A stretch of DNA of 64,000 nt, taken from positions 62,001 to 126,000 of the forward strand of contig VWZP01010280.1 in assembly GCA_013396995.1 (NCBI GenBank), given 5' to 3'. The notes under the pieces are model-generated. The model was not told the origin of the DNA, searched no databases, and was given only the letters and a program-made list of their open reading frames with translations. The stretch comes from Dicaeum eximium. Its lineage: Eukaryota; Chordata; Aves; Passeriformes; Dicaeidae. Below are positions 41,001 to 53,000 of this stretch, in pieces. Numbering within the stretch: position 1 is the stretch's first letter; each line of letters starts with the position of its first letter. The translations under genes and the position numbers were made by a program.

Positions 41001-44000
41001 TGTACCAAAAGAAATCTACTCTGGACACTACCATTAACTTCCAACTGGTATATAGCTTGGCTTTCAGTAACAGTTTGACATTATTAAAGTATTCTTGTCT
41101 TGTCTCATTCATTTATCTCTGGTACCTGTCAAGCTTTGTTAAGCATATAATTTTAGAATCCCAGTACTACAGAGCAAGCACCAGAACATTTCACTTAATC
41201 TTTGAAAACTATCCCACCACAACATAAATAAAGCACAGCAAAAACTACATTTAAAAAAGGAACACACAAATCACAAGAAAAAACCAAACATCATCTTGAC
41301 ATAGAAAAGAAAAAATATTCTTCTCATTAGAAAGAGAATGTAGTTTAGAAGCTTGAAGAGTTTTTAACTTCTACTGTGCCTTAAAAGGAAGCCAGACTCC
41401 TCATTCTTGCTTTGCATGTTCAGAACAGGACCTCTGATAAAAAGGGAAGTAACCGAAACAGAAAGTACTCTCTCTTCCACAGAGAAAATATAGAAATTGT
41501 GCTTTTTAGAGTTTGCAACACAGTACAGTTTAACAAGCATACTTCTTGCTAGTTAGCCTTGTTAACAATACAGTCTCTGAGATTTATCTCTTAAGTTTTC
41601 TTTTTAAAACCACCGACCTTTTAAGGAAAGTAAGATAATGAGTTAAGAGAATATTAACCTAGTGATCCTTCAAAATTTCCAGTATTAATGTTATGTATTT
41701 TCATGATATTATAGCAAATATAAATTCTAAGTCCTTCCATAAATTAAAGCTGCACTAAAATTGGAAGTTCCACATAAGGAAGGACTACAGGATAGGCCCA
41801 CGAGGAGATAAAAACCCCAAACTCAGAGATCTTATTAACTGACCTTGAACATGAAGAATAAAAATTGATTATTAATATTAGGAAGAGCCATTGAAGTTAA
41901 AATAGATGATGGGAGAAAGGGTTTTGCCAAATGAATCAATGTAAAGATAAGATGCAATAAGAGAGATTTTTGGCAGAACAAACAAATGGGCATTTCAAGT
42001 GAAGGCTACAGAAGAAGAAGAAAACAGGTGAAATTGCAGATGGAAAGATCATTTGAGGGAGAAAATACAAAAGATCCCAAAGGGATGCAGGTGAACAACA
42101 AATGAATGGTACTCTGTATTTCATGAACTTTTAAGTAGACAAAGGAAATCTCTACCCATACATTATCAGTGGACAACAGAACGATTCAACTGGAGTGACA
42201 GAATACTCTGCTGCCTCTCAAACCGACCTATTTTGCCCAAATGAGACAATCAGAACTACAGCTTTCAATTTTTTGTACAGACCTCCTCTTTTCCTGAATT
42301 TTGCCTTTTAAACCAGTGTGGCACACTTCTCATCTCTTAAGCTATCTTTGAAAACAATTTTTATGTGGACTACTCATATTCCACTGGTTTGTATTTTTGT
42401 TGAGGCTTACCTAAAATACAAAGTGTATGATAACACTAAGCATGCTTCAATGCCTCTCAATAGGATTGGCTTTTGCTACTGGTCCCCTGTTCACAGTAAT
42501 CAAATCCTTTGGAGCAAGGATGTCCATTTGCAAAGAACTGTGAGTCCCAAAACCAGAAGTATTACATAATACAGAGATTCTTTTAAGCTTAAGCAACGTG
42601 TAGTGAATCAGTGGACGGGTTCACAGAAGAGCACAAACTAAACAGTTTAAGGGTCTGCAGCTGAAAAGAGATTGCTTGAAAGGGGATTTTGTAGTGATTT
42701 GTAAACCCCTACACAAATTCTTAATAGTGTCTTATAGTGCAAGACACACCTAATTAAACACTTCTCTCAGATGGTCAAACCATCTAACATATTCTTTGCA
42801 CACAATACTACAGAACATTATACAGACTAAAGCTTACATGGTCTATATAAATAACAAAAAAAGGCTGTTTCACTTTAATAGCAGCTATCAAATATGATGA
42901 TCTTACTGCAGTCTCCAAATCAGGAGCTTCCTCTGTATCATCAGCTAATGGAAAAGGATATGCTCAAAAAGATCATTATTTACTTGGCCATCATTTAATA
43001 TTTTTCCTTAAGCAGTTGTTTATGGTCATAATGTTTAAGTGTTTGATACAGGACTAAATGGACTGCAGCTATCTGAATGTTGTCTGGCCTACCACTGATG
43101 TATTGTAACAGCAGCATATATGTGTGTGGGTGAATTATATGCAGTAACTGTACTTTAGCTGGAGTGCAGTAACCTCCTACTTCATCTTGAAGATCACATC
43201 GCCCAACTCTTCTTGCATGTTTATCACATTCTTCACATCAGTGCCATCCCATCCCTGCCAGGCTGAGGATGTGGCAACTAAGGGAGTGGCACATACAATG
43301 TGCATGGGAGTAAGGTACACTGGGGACCAGTTCAGGGAGTTACAACTCTGGCTAGTTACATTATCGCATTAGTAAATCAAAAATCATTAGTGTTATTTTC
43401 TCACTCCCATGCAGTAACGTATTTCCCTCCTAAATAGTCTGAGCACTGCTGTGGAGTACAATTCACACAGCTGAACAGCAGTTGCAACAGTGTACAAAAA
43501 GGAAAATGAGCCAAAGGAAATGCTTAGCGAGAAGGACAATGGAGAAAAGTGAATGTTTTTCAACAATACATGAAAACATATGGAGAGTTAACGAGCAGAA
43601 ATAAAGGACCGTTGGCATGGCAGAATCTGGAAATGACAATAAAAATAACTCTATTCTTTCTAATGTCATGAGCCAACATATAAATTTTAAAAGCAAGAAA
43701 TTTACTAAAAAGAGTTTTTTAATAATTTTTAAGTATTCACAATGCATCGTAGTGCAAGGAAAATTCTACTTAAAAAAAAAACAAAAAGGAGAACCCAGAC
43801 AGACTTATTTGGAAATAAAACATCTTTTCTTATCCCATTTGAATGAAAAATATGAAATAAAGTGGATTATCTACCTGGATGTGTTGTGCAGATATATCAG
43901 GGGATGCAAAAAACAGTTGGTTGACACCTGCAGCATCTGGAGTTGCTAGGATAACTTTTCCTGGAGTGGAATCTTGTCTGGCAAGGATCACCTTGCTTGG

Positions 44001-47000
44001 GGTAGAGCCATCATGATTTGTTAAGATGAACTGCTTGCCTGCTGAGCTCTGATCAAGTGATGTAACAATCTGAATCTTCTGGCCCGTCTGCTGATCTGTG
44101 ACAATCTAATAATACATTTATCTCAAATTGTTATGGTGATTTAACTTTTTGGACCCAATCCGGGCACTTGAAGAAAATGGGAATTTTGCCCTTCACATTT
44201 GAGAAGCAGGATCATCTTCCCCTCTGTCACACAAGAGTGAATTAAACTGAGGTGAAAACTTGGATTTTCACCGTATTTGAAACACATTTCAATCAAGGAT
44301 GTTGGAAGTCAAAACCTGAGTTTGTCCTCATTTTTTTACAACTGGTGCATGTTTTTACAACACTACTGAAACTCTTGACAATTCTAACATTCAGAACTCA
44401 AGGCATGTCTGTAGCTAAGCCCTAAGACCCATCAGGTTGTAAGAAATCTTAAATCTTGAATTCACTGCATTCTACATGAAGTGTTTGCAGCACCTCCAAG
44501 GTTTGGTTACTTAACAAAAAACTTCTTAAAACCACAAGAATAGATGTCCAAGTGAAAAAAGTAAGCAGCAAAGAGCAGGAAAAGCAATTCTATTGTTGCA
44601 CCTATATATACATTTCGGATTTCATTTTGAAGGGACCTTTTTTTACATATACATTTCTAAATAAAATAAGTGAAACAGAATCTCTTTCTCTGCCTTTTTT
44701 CCTTTTCTCTTTTTAAGGAAAAACTGATTTTCATTTTATGATCAAGGATAGATCTACAGAGTGGTTTTTCATTTTATCCCTATTTTCAAGCACAAATACA
44801 GCAGAATTGTATTAAATAATCCTCTACTTTCTGCCAACTTTGTCAAAAGATTATAATCCTCAGAGAAAATAATCAAGATTCTATATATATTCCATTATAA
44901 ATCTCACTTTTAGTCACTTCATTTCTCCATCAAAATGCTTATATGGAAAACTTATATGAAAATCTGGAGATTTTAAAAGAGAATTATCCTACAAAGACTG
45001 TTTCCTGAAAACTATTTTGAATTACAGATCAATAAAATAGCTCCTATTAACTTGTTTTTTAAACTATAGCCAAACATTTACATTTATCTACACATCCCCA
45101 ACATTCATATTACACATATGAATTTTATTTTTATTGCAGATGACATTTATTTCATTGTCTAATACTTACCATAACTAGTTCAATAGTAACTGGGGTGCCA
45201 ATATTAATTATATTTCCTAGATGGAGAACCATGGCACAAAAAATCTGAACGAGGTGTAATTTCACATGAGCTTTTTATCAGCTTTGCTACTGCACCTTCA
45301 CAACAGGCTTATTACTTCCTCTAAATGCCCAATATCTGTGTATAATTTACATTTTAAAAAGATAAGCAGTGATGAGTATCCAATTTCAGCAGTTATAACG
45401 CAATATTTCCACTTTCAAATATTCAGAAATCATGAGTTTCAATATACAAAATCAGTGTGTTTCCTTCAGGTGGTCTTGTGCTCTTAACATTTTAATGGAT
45501 CAAATTTCAATCTTTTCTCTGCAAAATATGATTAAAAGCATATCTAAGAGAAAAGTACAGGTAAAATGATAAAATTCTAAATGCTAAAGAACAAAATTTA
45601 TGGGATTTGGGGTGTAGGGTGAGAAGACAATGCTAAAGCATAACAATAATTATCAACATAATGAATTTTCTGTTCAGTTTTTTCATATATCCATATGTCT
45701 GGGACCACATATGGCTACAGCAGACCTTTATTTCTTCTTTAAATTCCTTTATGTTGGTTCTGTAGTCTTTAGAAGGCGAACTTCCTTGCCCTTTTAACTT
45801 CCTTCATTCCTTAATTTCCTTTTCCTTGGTCCATTTTCCTTCATTTACAATCTTTATTTCTCCTGTGCAGTTTTTGGCTATTTTCAAAGTACCTAATATT
45901 CCATTCCCCTTACCAAACATCTATTTTATTTGGATTAGGAGAAATCCAATGTATATTATGCTTGACAGGGTGCACAGATGTACAAAAACCAAACAGAACA
46001 TTGTGCTGTTTTTTGAATTTCTAGACCTGCTCTTTGAAAGACACTCTTAGCTAAAATCTGTCTCCCTATCAAATCTTAAAAGCACAATTGTGTGTACCCC
46101 AAAAAAGGTATATACTCCATCTAGTTAGGTTTATACAAAGTTTACTCAAAAACCAGCATATCCCAAACAGTAAAGACACAAACCTGAACTACAGCTGAAA
46201 TTATTTTTGGAACATATACACTAAGTTATTTTTTTCCTATTGTAGCCCAGCTGTGTAATTAAAACAATATATGTATTTGTAGATAAATATGGCAGGACAG
46301 TAGGCAGAAGAACCACTTATACTTCACCCAATTCACTTCACCTTCTATTTAACAAATAGAGTTCTAATCTTCAATTGGGTTCCTGCAATTCTAGGAGGAT
46401 GCCCAGGTATAGTAGGTAGATGATATAGTAGGCATAGTGTTACATTAGTATCCTTACAAAGCTCTTCAACCTGCAGGAGTGATTTCTGCAGCTGACAACT
46501 GACAGAGGCGTAAGAGAAAGCAGTTCAAACAATTAAGCACGTCCTTGTCTGCAGCTGACCTCTTATGGCTATACACCTGCAAAACCTCCCCCTGCATTGC
46601 AATGGGGACACTGAAAAGTGGAGCAGTTCACCATAGTACAACAACCTGCAATACCTAAATGTCAAGGTAAGAGAAAAAATAATCAGAGGAAGAGGAAAAA
46701 CGCTTATCTTCTGACCATGAATCCACCATGAATCAGTGACAACACATTATCTTTCTTAATAATCTGAAACTCAATATTGCTAAAACAATAATATTATAAA
46801 ACAGGAATATATCAATTCAGGATTGACTGCATAAAAAATACACTACCCTCCTGTATTTCATTTAAGCATCCTGATGATAATGGAAGATATTATTTTCCTT
46901 TAAAGCCTTGTCTGTTAAGAAATTTTGATTTCTATTTGAACATCAGTTTAATAAATTAAACACTTCAGTGTGTTCCTATTTTACAAAAAAGAAAATGTCT

Positions 47001-50000
47001 AAACACAGACAACTAATGCACCTATTTAAAACAGCCAATTTTGTGCAGAAATGCCTGTTGAACAAATGTAACATTCAACTTTTCTCCCAGAAGAAATGCG
47101 AGCATTCCCTAAGAAGAGTGACTAATTAAACATGTTTTAAAGAACCTTTTAGTGAGGATTTTCTATTACAATATTTCAAATAATTAGGTGCATTTAATAA
47201 TAATAAAGGAAAAAATATTGATTGAAAATATATACTCAAAATTATTCAATGTAACATTTATGGTGAACATTTCACTGAGATACTTTTATTCCTACAAACT
47301 ACTTTGCTCTTCACATGAATTCTTCTCTGAGTGAAGTTTCTATTATTAAGTTTGATACTAGTGATATGTTTTGTACATGTCTCATGCAGGAAGGATGAGT
47401 GTTTTGACTGAGTGTTGCTCCACACATATCAAGAGACAACCAAAGTGTCCTTTTTGAAGACAGAATGGTGGTTAATTGATGAGCACAAATTAATTAATAA
47501 AAAGTACAGGTATACATGAAGTGTAGAAATGGAGAGGAGGTAGCTGAAAGAATGAAGACCTACTGGATTGGTAAGACAGATACCACGACTAGAGCATAGG
47601 TGGGGTACACATAAATCTAAAAATAAATCTAAAAATCTAAATGGGGGTTGATTGTAAAGAGCCTTGGAAAGTTGAAAGCTTGAACATAATGCATCAATAC
47701 AGGAAAAAAACAGAGGACAATGTTTTAGAGTGAAGCTGGTAAAAGAAAATCAGCCAAGATTATACTAGCAGCTGGCTCACTTAAATGTGTGCTTTTGTAT
47801 GAACAACATGTATCTGAGAATATTTTTTACATTTATTCTGAAGTTGATATTTTTCTCTACAATGAAAATTAAAAATAAAACTGACTTGCACTGACTTCTA
47901 AGGCATAAAACATAAAATTTCCTTCCCCAAACCTTCCTAGTCTTCATATACATATCTCTATGTTGATTTAAGTATATACATTGCCAAAAACTTCACTTCA
48001 ACTGGAGGTTATTACTTGGCCAGGCTATGGATTATAATACTGAGACATACACATGGGTTGGGACAACCAAAAACAGTATTCTTCTCAGACATGCACTTTA
48101 TCATGACTTCAAAGATACAATGCAGTATTTCACTCCCCACTTCTGCTCCAAAATGTAGGAATCCTCCAACTTAGTTGAACAACCAAATCAACAAAATATT
48201 CAACTTTCAAGGAATAGCTTCACTTCCAAAAAGTATTTTTCTGTTCAGTGATTTAGGATTTTTGTAATGTTAAAATTATTACAAGGAAAAAAAAAAAAAG
48301 GAAAAAAGAGAGGAAAGACAGGAATGATGTTTTATTACTCTTTATATAGAAAGGGTCTCTGTCATCCAGGGCTAAATATTTACATTAAAGCAGGTAACGT
48401 GATGAAAACAAAAAAGAACTGGATGTGAAAACTGGCAGAAGCAAACAGATCATCTGTGCTTTTGAAATGCATCAGATGAAGCATACCTGTATACGCTGTG
48501 ATAAAGAGAGGCCCGAGTCTGCAGGGACGATCTGTATTCGTTGTGCTGTCCCATCCATTAGTGTTTGTGTACCACCTTCCTGGGAATGTGGAACCTAGAA
48601 AGAAGAAACAAATGTAATGGACTGACAATGGATATAATATTTTAATGGATCCACTACCTTAATGGATTAATAAGGTTTCATCAACTTCTAATTTCTCTGA
48701 ACAAGGGAAAGTCTGACACTCTTATTCTATAAAAAATGTGAATGCTTGTAATCTAATTCAACACCTTAATTTTTCTAATTAGAAAATTCTGATTTAAACC
48801 CATTTCGAAATACCCTCCAATCTGAAATGTACAAACACTGTAAGTAAAGCAATTAATTGCTGACAAGTCCATGTATGTAAACTGAACTGAATATTTACTA
48901 TTGTTGACGTTCATGAGACACAATAGCTATCATCATAGCTGTGCTATGTTTGCAATAAATGTACTTGAATGGCTCACTTGAAGTGACAGAAGGGTTTTGT
49001 GTATGGAAACAGCAATTGGCAGTTTCAATTCTGTTTTTCTGTTAAAGAATTCTATACTGGGGAACTATTAAGAAAGGTAGGAAAAACGAATAAATTGCAT
49101 AAAGTTTGCAAACAGTGTATCTTGTATTAAAATCTCTGTGTGAATGCTCTCAAACACAATTCATGGAAGTGTTTTAACAATTATCAATATTTTAAAAATT
49201 CTTCACATCCTACAGCCAACGGCATATGGGAGAAGGTATTATTCATTACATTATCTGTGAATAAAGGTTAAGGACAGCTGCTATTTGTAGAGGCTTGATC
49301 AGAAAGTCCAGATTTTTTTCAGTACAAAGAGAATTTGTCTTCACAGAGTTTACAGACACCTTCAAATTGAAATTTTTGTTTTAAACTCCTGGGTAACTCC
49401 AAAACCTTTTTGCTATTCACAGAACTGCCTACAACATCCTGCAAATCGGTATTACCAATAATTCCCAGTATTTACCCCATTATACAAATACTCCTTTTCA
49501 CCTGATTGCCTCTCTGGCCTTCCTAATTAATATAGAGAATATATACGTATATTGCAGTAAAGGTACTGCCTCATAATGGTTTGTGAGGGGTTTTTGTTCC
49601 TCCTGGATCAGCTTCCTGATTTTGCAACCATACCATCATCTAAACGCTAGTAGCAGCAGACAAAAGCAGGCCAGAACATGCAGCTCAAGCTCAGTATGAG
49701 AGGTGCACGGGGTGGAGGCTAAGACTTCCCCTTATAGCAGAAATACAAGCTCCCATCAGCCTATGTTGATTTTGAGATTTTGCCCAAAAAGGTATTGCAG
49801 TCTCATAATCTACCTGCCCCTCTCCCCTCAGTGTGGTAGGTAAAACTGGCTGGTTAGTCACTCTGTGATCTGGAACAGGACACTGATGCAGCCGGAGAAG
49901 CGCCCGGTAAACAAAGGCTATTCTTAGCACAGATCAAACCTTCCATCCAGTCTCCACAATGCTCGGCAGCAGATGCATCGGAGCAAATGAGTGAGGTTAA

Positions 50001-53000
50001 GCTGCTGGGGAGATTGCTTAAGCTGCCAGCACCACCTAAAGAAACGCTTGTCAAACTACTGCCCAAGCCATTTCTGGACACTGCTTTCTAAAAATACCCA
50101 ATTTTTCTGAGTGTAAGTACTTTCAAACAATTCATCCACTTCTTTGCTTAAGTAAAGGACAACAAATGCTTGTTCATTAACCAGCAGCATTTTCAGTTCA
50201 AGAAAGGTACTTTCAAGCACTGAAGTTCTGCATCAGCCACTCAGATCGACAAGTACACATGGTGATTCAGAAGTGATTCAAGTTATATGTGCATTTACCT
50301 TTGCTTCACAAAATAAGCTACATATTATACAACTGCTTCACATTTGCTCCCTTATAATGTCATGATCCACATGCTGTGTAAGGTACAACTGCTTTGTAAC
50401 CCCACAAAATATCAGCTTGACAGTTTTACTTCTATGCAGAATACAAGTTTTTTATTGAAGTTAATATTGATAAAAGAGTAACTGAAGATTTCTTAAAAAT
50501 TGTACTTTTTATGTGTGTGAGAGACTGTTTCAACAACTATATAGCCTTCCTCTGTTACAGTAAACTGGCAGGACTGTGGAAATTAATCACCATATACTTA
50601 GTGTACCCAGCCACAGATTAAAGAAAGAAGAATGCTGCAGGCTCTTGGCAGGTAGCTTCTCTACATGAATCAAGAAATGTAGTCTTGATTTAGAAATAAG
50701 AATTATCTCGCACTGAGCAAAAGACGACTAGCAGATGGCAGAATCTGAGCAACAACAATCACTGCACAATGCCCCATATAGACAGGGTTAAATTTTGCTT
50801 CAATGTTTTGCTTTAATACAAAAAGTCCTAAATTAACAAAAGCTTTTTACAAATTACAAAACAAATGTTTGTAAACACTATTGTAAAATTGTTGTGGTAA
50901 TTTTGTGATTTAAAATGCTTAGTGAACAGCAATAAATATTATAAAAAAATAAAAATCTGTGTACAAAACACTTCTGACCATTATTTCAATGAGACACAGA
51001 AGCATTTCCATTCTCCTCAATATTGGAACACTTTTTCCTTTCAGATTCTACTCATGTAAATTTTTCTTGTAAATTCAATTAAAACTTCTTCAACATTCAA
51101 GAGTATTATAAATGCTAGCAAAAATAGTTCTGAAGCTGTCTAGATCTTAAACCATGATTTTTCAGTGATTAGGAATGCCACCAAACAATTGCAGCCTGTA
51201 GGTAGGCAGGAATGTAATTATTGCATGGAGGTCCCTGTGAGACTGCTTTCCTTGCTGATTCCACCTTTCAGGCAGCACATTCATGCATGGCATGCACCTT
51301 TGACAAAAATTTTGGCTTAAGGAGTCCCAGCTTGCACTGCCCTCAGGGATGCTTTTCAGTCTTTCCAACCATGTGCCTGGCTGGGCTGCACCTTGTATGA
51401 AATAATGACAGTGATCACAACCAACAGGGAGATGACCTTCCTCCCCTATGCTGTAAATAATTTTTTTCCCTAGTTTTGTCCACCAGATGATGACACACAG
51501 AGCTTACATGGGCAAGACTAGCACAGTGTCAGAATAGTGGCTAAGTGAGGACTGGGGAATGGTTAAGCTGCACTGCTGCCAAATACCGTGTGACCGTCTC
51601 AGACACAGTAAAACCTTGCTAAAGGACAAATCCTAATCTACACTGCTGACAAACCAGCAGCCATGAAAACTGTAGAGCTGTGATTTCACCATGAACAGGA
51701 ACAGCTACAGCTCTCTGCAGCACTGCATCTTCACTGTTTTCTTCCCTGCCTTCCTCTAGCTACCAGCCATCTTTTTTGTGCTGGCTCTGGTAGTCATTGG
51801 AACCTTCTCAGACCCCACTCTATGCTAACCCAGCAGAAAACCTCCCACTTGTTTTGGCTGGGTTATTAGCTTGCTGTTGCTGGGGAAATTAATAAGGCAA
51901 GAAACAGAAAAAGGACCCTCTCTCTCCCATGGTACTCAGATACTAAGTCATCTCAGTGTCTCCTGGAATCACATTATGAAACTGAGAAACAACCCCCACA
52001 GAAGCTAAACACACTTATCACACCATCCTCTGAGTGGAATGTACACTTCAGCTAGCTTTGGCTAGCCCTGTACTGTCAAAAAGAAACAAATTTAAACAGG
52101 AAATACAGCTCTATTTAGACCTCAACGATGAATTATAGTCCCAAAACAAAACTGCATTAAACATGCATTCTCACCTAATAAAGAGGTCAAGTAATAAAAA
52201 GCAAACATCATACATCCCATAGACCACTTATGTCCTTTTGAGATAGCCTTAGCAACACTCAGATGCTACAAAAATAAAAGCTGTAAGAATTTATTCAGAG
52301 TAGAATTAATCATCCCATTCCCCACTCCAACCTTTCCATCTGAAATCAATGCTAAGAGGAAATAAAATTACTTGAGAAGTAAGTCTATGTCTAGACAAGA
52401 ATCCATGAGTGAATATTTCAAGATAAAAAATAACTTTCATTTAAGATAAATAAATTACTACCTCTATCTAATTTAAAGTGGTGCTAATTTAAAATAGTCC
52501 ATACTACACTGAAACTTTCTAGGTAACTATGTATACTCATATCCACACTCTCAATCTATGCATCTCTGGCAGTTCTCTGGCTGCAGTACACAGATTCTGC
52601 TCACAGGTCACAGAGAACCAAAACTAGAAATCTGCAGGAAAAGGAGCTCAGTCTTTCTTTTGACACATAGCAAGCACATATATCTGAAAGTGAAGAACAT
52701 GGCAAAACTTTGCTAGTGAACAGAAAAATGATGACGCAATTGCATAGTTGTAAAGTAAAAGCTGTGTCCTGACTTTTAAGTGAAAGTGAGTAAAGCAGTT
52801 ACACAACCAGATGGCTCTTTGAAAACCACTACAGGCTCACACAGCAAGGTGAAAAGCTGGTGACTTAGTGGAAACACTGCTAGATCGTTCTTAATTTCTG
52901 TGGGGCGAGCTTTGGCAAAAAAGGCTTCCCAGCGTACTTTAAAATAGACATAGTAGGTTCCTCTGCCTTCTGAGGGAAGTGTCCAGAAGCCTTGTCTGTA

